Virus record (IMG/VR): IMGVR_UViG_3300028895_000298
Location: 1-42,161 of that record
DNA: 42,161 bases
Origin: a virus
Direction: 5' to 3' (one strand)
In this document: positions 35,624 to 42,161 of the stretch, piece by piece
How the letters are laid out: every line of letters starts with the position of its first letter
Position numbering within the stretch: the stretch's first letter is position 1
Notes under the pieces: generated by a model
Database searches by the model: none
What the model saw: only the letters and a program-made list of their open reading frames with translations
What the model was told of the DNA's origin: nothing
Translations under genes and position numbers: made by a program

Positions 35624-36757
35624 ATGGCAACCCCCGTCGAAGGAATGTATTATTCAGATCTCCCGGTCGACAAGGTAGAGTCAATCACCGACGACCTGAA
35701 GGAAACCGTCCCCAGTCAGGTACCCTTTCTGAACGCAACCGGTTTCTTTGGCAGCAGCGAAAAGCCGAAGAACACCATTCACTATTACTATGACGACGCG
35801 TACGTGCCCCTGCGTACCACCCTGTCAGCGCAGCTTACCGCCGCGGCCACCGCCGTCACCTTCACCGACGACATATTCAAGTCCGGTCAGCGCATCGAGA
35901 TCGGCGGCGAGGTCATCGTGCTGGGAGCGAAGACCGGCGCCGGCGCGTTCGACATTACCACCCGCAGCCTGGGAACCCCGGCCGCCGCGTTGCATGCCAA
36001 CCTGACCCCGGCCTTGCTGGTTGGTCGCCGAGAGGACGAAGGCGGCGCAGCCGGTGCCGCGGACGTCTCGATGGAGCCCCGGACTGTCACCACCTATCCG
36101 CAGGAATTCGAACGAGTGGTTGACGTCTCCGACGTGATGCAGGCCTTGCCCCGCCACGCTCGCCCGGGCGCCCCCTTCGACGAGAAGGCCGCCTTGATGC
36201 GCCGGGACATGATCATCGAGATCGAAAACGCCGGGATGTGGGGCGTTGCCATGGCCTTTGCACCGCCCGCCGGCGGCGCATTCGACGGCCTGATGGAACG
36301 CGTACTTGGCACCAACACCACCGCGATGGGCGGGGTCGATTTCAACATGGCCAGCCTCCGAGACGCGGTCGAGGACATCGCCGACTTCTACGATCCGGAC
36401 ATGGACGAGAACGCCGTCCTCCAATGCCCGGTTCGCCAGTCCTTCATCTTCAACGACTGGGAACAGGCCCACGTCGTCGTCGACCAGGGCGATCCCCTGG
36501 TCCAGACCTACGGCATCCGGGTCCGTCGGCTGCGCATCGGCCCCATGCTGATCGACGTGATCCCCATGACCCGGATGCACAACTACGCCGCCATGTACCA
36601 GCCGAAATACATTCGCTGGTTGCACCTGATCGCGCCGTACTTCAAAAAGCTGGCCGACGAGGGCCGGAACATGCGCGGCATCATGTCGTACTGCGGCCTT
36701 CCGGAAATCTACTGTCCGGAGGCTCATTACACGTTCAGCGGATTGCAGACCGCGTAG
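35624..36757 (+). CDS. Major capsid protein (DUF5309 / SU10-like)
   Basis: 377 residues from ATG 35624 with CAGGAGGCTAAGCT upstream. The opening with SDLPVDKVESITDDLKETVP and FLNATGFF is a start I recognise from DUF5309-type major capsid proteins, and the ending with IMSYCGLPEIYCPEAHYTFS fits too. The HK97-like core has helices around FDEKAALMRRDMIIEIENAG (about 186-205). An inserted beta module at about 68-132 (TAVTFTDDIF, IEIGGEVIVL, ITTRSLGTP) probably projects from the shell. The same module type appears in the tail protein 7759. The gene is enclosed by strong hairpins, fitting very high expression. Confidence 0.85.
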   Translation: MATPVEGMYYSDLPVDKVESITDDLKETVPSQVPFLNATGFFGSSEKPKNTIHYYYDDAYVPLRTTLSAQLTAAATAVTFTDDIFKSGQRIEIGGEVIVLGAKTGAGAFDITTRSLGTPAAALHANLTPALLVGRREDEGGAAGAADVSMEPRTVTTYPQEFERVVDVSDVMQALPRHARPGAPFDEKAALMRRDMIIEIENAGMWGVAMAFAPPAGGAFDGLMERVLGTNTTAMGGVDFNMASLRDAVEDIADFYDPDMDENAVLQCPVRQSFIFNDWEQAHVVVDQGDPLVQTYGIRVRRLRIGPMLIDVIPMTRMHNYAAMYQPKYIRWLHLIAPYFKKLADEGRNMRGIMSYCGLPEIYCPEAHYTFSGLQTA

Positions 36758-36771
36758 TAACCAATAACCCC

Positions 36772-36795
36772 GGGGGGCCGTAGCGGCCCCCCTTT
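36772..36795 (+). terminator. Hairpin after the capsid gene
   Basis: GGGGGGCCG (36772-36780), loop TAG, CGGCCCCCC (36784-36792), then TTT. The stem is very stable but the T run is short, so it may end only part of the transcripts or protect the 3' end of the capsid mRNA. Confidence 0.65.
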
Positions 36796-36830
36796 ACCAG
36801 AAAGTTATTTGCCCCGCATATTCAGTTGAC

Positions 36831-36848
36831 GGCCGGAAGCAACCGGCC
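36831..36848 (+). other. Leader hairpin before 36868
   Basis: GGCCGG, loop AAGCAA, CCGGCC (36831-36848), four bases upstream of the AGAGGAGAG ribosome site region. It may stabilise the 5' end of a processed mRNA or regulate translation. Confidence 0.5.
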
Positions 36849-36867
36849 AACAAGAGGAGAGAGCATC

Positions 36868-37470
36868 ATGCCAAACGTATTACCGACCAACGGATCTGGA
36901 AATCAGACCGCCGCACTGTTGCGGACCCACTCCTACACCGGAAAGGAATACATCGCCGACCGCGTCAAGCGGCCGTTGTTTTCATTTCCAAACCTCGTGG
37001 CCGCCGCCGACCTGGTCGGCATGGGCGTCGGTACTGCCGACCTTGACGAGATGGCCGCAACCGAAATGGGCGGGCTGGAATGCGCGACCACCGAGTCCTA
37101 CTCGGTCCTGTGGGTCCTGCCCGACGAGATCGATTTGTCCGAGGACATCGACTCCCGCGTGATGTGGGAAGACGCCGCCGCCGCGTCGGGCGCCGACCAG
37201 ACCATCACCGCGACCTACCAGGCCGTGACCGTCGGAACCGACACCCTGGTCGCCCCGGCCACCGCCGTCGATACCGCGATCGTTGCCCTGGCCGATGTCG
37301 CCGCCGAGATCCCCCAGTGGTCCAGCTATGCCACCATCGACGGTGGGACCATCGCCGACACCCCAGGAGAGGATCTGGTCAACTGGAAATTCACCTGGAC
37401 GCTGGTAACCCTGACCGCCGCCTGGTTCATGCTGGGCGAGATCATGTATTACCGGCGCTTCGTGGGCTAG
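36868..37470 (+). CDS. Capsid-associated protein candidate (decoration or minor head)
   Basis: 200 residues from ATG 36868 after AAGAGGAGAGAGC (an in-frame ATG at 36826 lies in the leader hairpin region). It has an N-terminal segment (MPNVLPTNGSGNQTAALLRT), a long Asp-, Ala- and Thr-rich middle with beta character and a C-terminal hydrophobic, aromatic stretch (WTLVTLTAAWFMLGEIMYY, about 175-193). Position next to the capsid gene and flanking hairpins suggest an abundant virion component. The hydrophobic C-terminus looks partly like a membrane segment, which would be unusual for a capsid protein. Function unproven. Confidence 0.5.
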   Translation: MPNVLPTNGSGNQTAALLRTHSYTGKEYIADRVKRPLFSFPNLVAAADLVGMGVGTADLDEMAATEMGGLECATTESYSVLWVLPDEIDLSEDIDSRVMWEDAAAASGADQTITATYQAVTVGTDTLVAPATAVDTAIVALADVAAEIPQWSSYATIDGGTIADTPGEDLVNWKFTWTLVTLTAAWFMLGEIMYYRRFVG

Positions 37471-37492
37471 GCGCGGCGAACACCACAAACCG

Positions 37493-37535
37493 ATCCCCTT
37501 GAGCGGGGGAATGTGCCCCCGCCCTTGGGGATTTT
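37493..37535 (+). terminator. Two-part hairpin with T4 after 36868
   Basis: An outer stem ATCCCC/GGGGAT (37493-37498 with 37527-37532) encloses a strong inner stem GCGGGGG/CCCCCGC (37503-37509 with 37516-37522, loop AATGTG). Four T (37532-37535) follow. It probably ends the capsid transcript partly and lies just before the ribosome site of 37551. Confidence 0.65.
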
Positions 37536-37550
37536 CTGGAGGCTTACCCC

Positions 37551-38036
37551 ATGACCGATAAGAAAGAGCCAGTTTTCGTAACCTGCCCGCCGTCCATGAA
37601 CAAGTACCGGATCCCGTCGTTCGGCGTGATTTTCGGCGCCGGCGAGAACCCGATCCGCAATCCGAACCTGATGAAATTCATGCTTCTGCACCCCATGAAG
37701 TCGGCAGCCCTCGACCCGATGGAGTGCATCGCTAAGGGTTACCTATCCCGCGAAGAGGTCGCCGAGCTTGGTTACGCAGTCCCGGCCGTCAACGCCGACG
37801 GGTCAGCGAAGCTTGACGAGGACGGCAAGCCGGTCAACGTCAACGTGCCCCTGAACACCGACATTGAGATTCCCGAGCACGTCCCGGACTTCGGCAAGAT
37901 GACAGTCCCCGAACTCAAGGACTGGGCCGATGACGATCGCCATCCGGTGAAGTACGGAAAGAAACCCAGCAAGGAATCCCTGGTCAGGGCATGCCAGGCC
38001 AAAGTCCGCCAGATGCAAAAGGCCGACGAGGAGTAA
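37551..38036 (+). CDS. Small head-region protein, unknown
   Basis: 161 residues; ATG 37551 with CTGGAGGCTTACC upstream. The N-terminal part has VFVTCPPSMNKYRIPSFGVI and then a helix-prone segment. The middle is acidic and the C-terminal 50 residues (MTVPELKDWADDDRHPVKYG, then KKPSKESLVRACQAKVRQMQ) look like a small SAP/HeH-type helix-extended-loop-helix, which often binds nucleic acids or head components. Such small proteins follow the capsid gene in many siphoviruses. It is the last gene before the exported cassette. Function unknown. Confidence 0.55.
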   Translation: MTDKKEPVFVTCPPSMNKYRIPSFGVIFGAGENPIRNPNLMKFMLLHPMKSAALDPMECIAKGYLSREEVAELGYAVPAVNADGSAKLDEDGKPVNVNVPLNTDIEIPEHVPDFGKMTVPELKDWADDDRHPVKYGKKPSKESLVRACQAKVRQMQKADEE

Positions 38037-38039
38037 GCC

Positions 38040-39170
38040 ATGAGAAAGCTCAAGCTCTTGGCTCTGGTGCTGTGCTTACTGGTGCCAGGGCTTTTGCTCG
38101 CCGCCGATACCATGTGGCAGGGCGCCGACAACACGCCAAACAACAAGCAAGGCAACGTCGGTTATGAGTTCGGCCACTGCTACGACGGCACCGCCTGGGA
38201 TATGGTCCGATGTGTCGCCGGCGTTCTGTCAATGGCCATCACAAGCCCGCTTGGATCTCAGGCCGAGGCTACCTCGGTGGCCACCGCGCCCCCGACCGAT
38301 GCTTACTACATGGTATCGAGGGACACGCTTGCCAATGCCGTGGACAACCCCATTGCGGTTCAACTATCCCAGGACGGGACAAACGCAGTTGACGCAACGC
38401 ATCCGATCCCGATCTCGGCCGACCTTGCGGCGAACGCAACCGGCAATCGGATCTGGGTCACCTCTGATATGGATATGGTTGCCAGCACTGCCACCAACGT
38501 CAACGGAGGGAACCGAGACGCGGGAACGCAGACGGTTACCCTTGCCGATGACGATCCGGCCGTGGCATCGCTCGGCATCATGGACGATTGGGACGCAACC
38601 CACGACAGCGCCGTGGTTGCCGATGGCCCGCAGATTATGGGCGAAGCTCACTCGGCCCAGCCGGCAGCCGTTGCCGATGGTGACGCGGCTCGACCGGCCC
38701 TGACCGTCTATGGCTACAGCATCACAGCGGGGTATGTGTGGGCGACGAACGCCAACCGCACGCAAGAGGTGGACCCCATCTCTTCCCATCATTCCGAGGT
38801 CACCCTGTGCAGCCTTACTAACGTAGCGGCGAACACCTCCGGGACCTGTGGATACTGGGACATGGACGGATACTCTACGTTTTCGGTTCATTGCATTGCA
38901 GACACGGCCCCGACCGACACCATGACCTACAACGTCGAGTGTTCCGGGGAAGACAACGGAACGGCCCCAGCATCTTGCACATACATAGACATCACAACCA
39001 GCTTGAACGAGATGAACGACAACGATCACAACGGTTCTTATGTGGACGAAGAAACCATCCTGATACCTGAGTTCGCCGTCCCGTTCAAATACTGCAAGGT
39101 AGATTACGTCACCTCGGACACGGGCGGTGGTGACGCCGATCTCGAATGCTTCGTCAAGAAGATGTACTAG
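38040..39170 (+). CDS. Exported (signal-peptide) protein, unknown
   Basis: 376 residues; ATG 38040 with GAGGAGTAAGCC upstream. A clear Sec signal peptide starts it (MRKLKLLALVLCLLVPGLLL), with cleavage likely after A21 or A22 (LLAAD). The mature part is Ala-, Thr- and Asp-rich with predicted beta strands and, near the end, several Cys (C at about 261, 270, 284) that could form disulfides in the periplasm or outside. There is no membrane helix after the signal. A signal peptide on a gene in the late structural region is unusual for a tailed phage. Function unknown. Confidence 0.8.
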   Translation: MRKLKLLALVLCLLVPGLLLAADTMWQGADNTPNNKQGNVGYEFGHCYDGTAWDMVRCVAGVLSMAITSPLGSQAEATSVATAPPTDAYYMVSRDTLANAVDNPIAVQLSQDGTNAVDATHPIPISADLAANATGNRIWVTSDMDMVASTATNVNGGNRDAGTQTVTLADDDPAVASLGIMDDWDATHDSAVVADGPQIMGEAHSAQPAAVADGDAARPALTVYGYSITAGYVWATNANRTQEVDPISSHHSEVTLCSLTNVAANTSGTCGYWDMDGYSTFSVHCIADTAPTDTMTYNVECSGEDNGTAPASCTYIDITTSLNEMNDNDHNGSYVDEETILIPEFAVPFKYCKVDYVTSDTGGGDADLECFVKKMY

Positions 39171-39178
39171 GAGACGCC

Positions 39179-39526
39179 ATGAAAAAGGTAATTGTCGGAG
39201 CACTGGCAGGGGTTGCCCTGGTGGGGATCGCAGTGGTTGCACAGGGAGCAAAGGACGACGCGTCCACTATTGCGAGTGTAGTAGACATCATGACCGCCGA
39301 AGAGTTGACGGGACCACCAAAGCCGAATCCGGTAAACGGACCCGCCGAACTGACCAAGGAACAGGTTGAGCGGATTGTTGAAGAACTGAAAGACCCGGCA
39401 GCGAACGGCGGGATCGTCAAGATCGCGTTCCGTAACGAAGCCAGCCCGGGTCAGGTGCGGTTGATACAGCGAAAGATCAAAAAGCGGCTTCAGGAGCTTG
39501 CACCCCCGGTTGACTTGAACCCATAG
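39179..39526 (+). CDS. Small exported protein, unknown
   Basis: 115 residues from ATG 39179 with TAGGAGACGCC upstream. The N-terminus is a signal peptide or membrane anchor (MKKVIVGALAGVALVGIAVV, with AQGA cleavage site near 24). The mature part is short and helical (ELTKEQVERIVEELKDPAAN, then RLIQRKIKKRLQELAP). It lies between two other exported proteins and may be their partner. Function unknown. Confidence 0.7.
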   Translation: MKKVIVGALAGVALVGIAVVAQGAKDDASTIASVVDIMTAEELTGPPKPNPVNGPAELTKEQVERIVEELKDPAANGGIVKIAFRNEASPGQVRLIQRKIKKRLQELAPPVDLNP

Positions 39527-39537
39527 GAGGCGGCGCA

Positions 39538-41424
39538 ATGCGTTTTCGCACTCTCATCACCACGATCCTGATCGCGCTGTTTGCGTCCAGCGCCCAGGCC
39601 GACAGGCTGGTCCAGAACACAACGCCGGCTGAGCGCGCGCGCGGGTGCGTCTTCTCGGAGGATTTCCGCAGTGAGGCCGAGGTTGAAGCGAATGGGTGCT
39701 CGGCGATCGCGGGAACCCCTGACTTCTCTCCGGTCACCGGGGTTACCATTCAGCCCTTGGTTGACGAGTTGGTTTACGACATCAACCCGAGCTTGTTCTT
39801 GGCCGATCCGATTTCGATCCGCATCGACTTCACGCCCGCCGAGAACTACGACACCGACGCGATCCGGTATCTCTTTGACACTCCAGGCACGACCGCCCAC
39901 GTCTTGAAAACCAACGACGCCGGCAATCATGGCCTAGAGATCCGGATCGGCGGAAGTATGAACGCTGTCATTGCCGAGGGGGTCTACGGTCCCTATTGGC
40001 TGGCCAATCAGCGCAACGTCCTGGTAATCAGCGCGACCGATGGTGCAAGTAAAGCCTGGCTCAACGGCACCGAAATCATGGATGACGCGACGGCATGGGA
40101 GGCGGATGTTGAAACGAGTCTCATGTTTGGAATCAACTTCTCGGATGCGTATTCCTACAACGGGGAGTTGAGCAAGTTTCAGATCTACCATTCGCTTCTG
40201 ACCGCCGAAGAGGCCCAGGACTTCTACGACCACTCGACCTATCAGTGGGAGAATCAGGCAACCGCTCACTATCAGATGCGTCTCGAAGACCACGACGCGA
40301 CCGACGTGGAGTTGACCACGCAGGGCAACGCCAACCCCCTGCTGGGCACTATTGGCACCATGGAATCCTGGCAAGGCACTGCCGTGGGATCCTGCACCGA
40401 CTGCCCGACCGGGTTGACCTGTGATTGTTCGCTTGGCGGCGACGTGAACCCCAGCGCGGTGCAGACATACAACGGGTCCACCTCGGCTGCGCTCGACCCG
40501 GGCGGTATTTTTTACTCGATATTCTACATGGTCCACACGCTGGAGGCCGGAAAGGCGTATCAAGTCAGCCTGTACTACTACGGGGCGGACGGGACCGAGG
40601 ACGCTACTTTGCTGGCAGGGAATACGACCCTGACCGAGACATACAACTTTGCAACGGACGCTTGGACCGCGCCGTCAACGGGCTTGACAATCACCGACGC
40701 ACCCGCCGCTTGGACTCGGCTGGACGCAACGATCATCACCGGGGCCACCACTAAAACAGGTTACGCCGTCGGGGTTGCGATGACCAGCGGCAACGGGTCG
40801 GCGCTCTATGTCGACGGGATGGAGATCCGGGAACTCACGAACCCGCTGGAGTTGGTACACGCGCCGGCCAAGCAAACGAGCCATGGTTACGACTTCGATG
40901 GGGCGAATGACTACCTGACCGGGGCCATCGAGACAAGCGTGTTCAATAATGTTCCGCTGTCGGCCGTTGTCGAGTTTACCCCACATTTTGAGTGCGATGA
41001 TCCCGGCGACCAGTGGATCTTCAACGCCTCGGACGGTTTCGGCTCGGCCAGTGCCGAGTTCAAGTTCTACCACTACGGAACCAGCAACCGCTTTGATGTA
41101 ACTTGGTCCGAGACATACATCGGAAACACAACGGAGGCAACAGTTTGTCCGCACTGGCGTACCAATCAGCGGAATGTGCTGATCATATCGTCAACGTCCG
41201 GCGACACGGACGTGTATCTCAACGGCGCGCTCATAATGGATTCAGACAACACCGCATGGTCGGCGGCGGCCGACACTGACAACCTTGTGCTTGCAGCGGA
41301 AAACGACGGCGGCAACAAGTTCGACGGTGTGATCCATTCGTTCGTGGTTGTGCCGCTTCTTTTCACCGAGCTTCAAGCCCTCGACATCGACCACACCATA
41401 CGGGCGAGAGGTAACGACCAATGA
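39538..41424 (+). CDS. Exported LamG - carbohydrate-binding - LamG protein
   Basis: 628 residues; ATG 39538 with CATAGGAGGCGGCGCA upstream. Signal peptide MRFRTLITTILIALFASSAQ, then A, with cleavage after AQA (21). A LamG-like domain spans about 75-235 (NQRNVLVISATDG, WLNGTEIMDD, GELSKFQIYHSLLTAEE). A jelly-roll domain spans about 270-430 (GKAYQVSLYYYGADG, YVDGMEIRELTNP). A second LamG-like domain spans about 445-628 (NQRNVLIISSTSG, YLNGALIMDS, GVIHSFVVVPLLFTE). The two LamG domains are clearly related copies. Cys pairs in the middle (CTDCPTGLTCDC) may be disulfides. Such domains bind sugars, so host-surface or virion-surface recognition is plausible. Confidence 0.85.
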   Translation: MRFRTLITTILIALFASSAQADRLVQNTTPAERARGCVFSEDFRSEAEVEANGCSAIAGTPDFSPVTGVTIQPLVDELVYDINPSLFLADPISIRIDFTPAENYDTDAIRYLFDTPGTTAHVLKTNDAGNHGLEIRIGGSMNAVIAEGVYGPYWLANQRNVLVISATDGASKAWLNGTEIMDDATAWEADVETSLMFGINFSDAYSYNGELSKFQIYHSLLTAEEAQDFYDHSTYQWENQATAHYQMRLEDHDATDVELTTQGNANPLLGTIGTMESWQGTAVGSCTDCPTGLTCDCSLGGDVNPSAVQTYNGSTSAALDPGGIFYSIFYMVHTLEAGKAYQVSLYYYGADGTEDATLLAGNTTLTETYNFATDAWTAPSTGLTITDAPAAWTRLDATIITGATTKTGYAVGVAMTSGNGSALYVDGMEIRELTNPLELVHAPAKQTSHGYDFDGANDYLTGAIETSVFNNVPLSAVVEFTPHFECDDPGDQWIFNASDGFGSASAEFKFYHYGTSNRFDVTWSETYIGNTTEATVCPHWRTNQRNVLIISSTSGDTDVYLNGALIMDSDNTAWSAAADTDNLVLAAENDGGNKFDGVIHSFVVVPLLFTELQALDIDHTIRARGNDQ

Positions 41425-42161
41425 AAAAGCTACTTGTTGCCCTGCTGGTTCTGTGGTCCTCGTTCGCCCATGCAGACGCGCTGGACGATCTGCTTTCAGA
41501 AAGTGTGGTCAAGTTGTATCACGACTACCGCGCGGGGCACCTCCAGGACCTCTCGGGGAATGCGAATCACGGGACGGGGACGGACATTGCTTGGACGGGG
41601 GACGGGGTTGGCTTCCCGGCGTCAACCAGCATGATCACGGTTGCGGATTCTGCAGAATTGCGGTTGACCGAGGGGTCCCTGGTTGTCTACAGCAAGTCAG
41701 GGTTCCAGTCTCAGACCGACGACGAAGGGCTGTTTTGCAAATACGACGCGGGCGGGACCAACTATTTTTCCTACCTGTACTCAACGCCACGGGTCTATTT
41801 CAACGACGGGGCAAACGGGCGGCGGGTAAACACAGACGTTACTGGCCACAACTGCATTGGGATCAACTTCAAAAGCGGTGAGGCGTGCGAGGGCTTCACA
41901 GACGGAGTTTCTGTTGGCGCTTTCAACGATACCAACACGGTCACCGCTGACGACGCTGACCTGATTATCGGCAACAACTACCTTGGGGCGATGCAGCTAA
42001 AATCCGCTCTCAGCGCCGCCCTGATCATCAACCGCGAACTCACTAACACCGAGATGGCCCAGGTATGCGCCGCCCTCCAGTCCTACCGGCACCCCAAGAT
42101 GACCTCGGCCCAGGCGCAGGGGTCGTATGGGGTGGAGTTGGTGTCCAATGGGGATCTGGAG
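41421..42161 (+). CDS. Exported LamG / carbohydrate-binding protein, 5' part of a gene split by the window edge
   Basis: The start is ATG 41421, overlapping the previous stop and preceded by AGAGGTAACGACC. Signal peptide MKKLLVALLVLWSSFAHA, with cleavage after AHA (18). A LamG-like domain follows (about 28-215: VVKLYHDYRAGHLQDLSGNA, VVYSKSGFQSQTDD, VSVGAFNDTNT). At the window end reading continues in frame into base 145 after circular joining (equivalent to 1-1167), giving about 587 residues in all. The domain order repeats that of the gene before it, suggesting duplication. Confidence 0.85.
   Translation, partial: MKKLLVALLVLWSSFAHADALDDLLSESVVKLYHDYRAGHLQDLSGNANHGTGTDIAWTGDGVGFPASTSMITVADSAELRLTEGSLVVYSKSGFQSQTDDEGLFCKYDAGGTNYFSYLYSTPRVYFNDGANGRRVNTDVTGHNCIGINFKSGEACEGFTDGVSVGAFNDTNTVTADDADLIIGNNYLGAMQLKSALSAALIINRELTNTEMAQVCAALQSYRHPKMTSAQAQGSYGVELVSNGDLE
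42018..42161. repeat. Exact terminal direct repeat, right copy
   Basis: Identical to bases 1-144. See the left copy. Removing one copy gives a unit genome of 42,017 bp and a continuous LamG gene. Confidence 0.97.

Noticed and set aside
1-42161. CRISPR arrays, insertion sequences, integrase or attachment sites, diversity-generating retroelement
   Set aside because: No regular spaced repeats, transposase, recombinase or reverse transcriptase motifs were found in the proteins that I read.

Overview
The window is the complete genome of a tailed bacteriophage (class Caudoviricetes, siphovirus-like) about 42,017 bp long. The first 144 bases (1-144) recur exactly as the last 144 bases (42018-42161), and one gene runs across the join (41421 to the end, then 1 to 1167). 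The contig therefore closes into a circle, or is a circularly permuted or terminally redundant genome. All convincing genes are on the + strand. GC is high (about 60% by eye) and Shine-Dalgarno sites are strong (AAGGAGG type). A Gram-negative host is suggested by the unimolecular-spanin-like lysis protein, by Sec signal peptides followed directly by soluble domains, and by a canonical sigma-54 promoter. I see no integrase, excisionase or CI-like repressor, so a lytic lifestyle is the simpler reading. The host genus cannot be told from the sequence.

Layout, starting at packaging. 28929-33826: terminase small and large subunits, portal, Mu F-like head morphogenesis protein and a tail-completion-like protein. 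33845-37470: a 237-residue protein with an FmdB-like zinc-ribbon gene nested in another frame, a scaffold-like coiled coil, the major capsid protein and a second abundant-looking protein, separated by strong hairpins. 38040-1598 (across the join): five consecutive envelope-targeted genes. Four have Sec signal peptides, two of these are LamG/carbohydrate-binding proteins, and the fifth is a membrane-anchored coiled coil. 1595-11947: neck and tail genes, including a tail assembly chaperone with a dnaX-type -1 frameshift site and a short tape measure. 11949-13770: lysis cassette (amidase, LLH-type holin, zinc ribbon, small membrane protein, u-spanin-like protein).

The non-structural half begins at 13919 with a textbook sigma-54 promoter and two upstream direct repeats, followed by five small unknown genes. 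Then come recombination and replication: YqaJ-type exonuclease, putative annealing protein, replisome organiser, DnaB-like helicase, RuvC-like resolvase. A run of small Cys-rich (zinc-ribbon-like) proteins, a 5-cytosine methyltransferase with a 275-codon ORF nested in the +1 frame, an N6/N4 methyltransferase, a purine-rich repeat tract and a tRNA-His(GTG) complete it.

The most novel signal is a set of three promoter-leader units (before 15537, 17801 and 24622). In each, a TTGACA promoter starts an RNA of about 100 nt whose extreme 5' end (9-14 nt) is perfectly complementary to a segment in the loop of a downstream terminator-like hairpin, immediately before its 3' arm. The shared A-B-A'-B'-U-run order, with unrelated primary sequences in A, suggests a family of phage riboregulators. 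Other notable signals are the two nested genes, the exported-protein cassette and the sigma-54 promoter.
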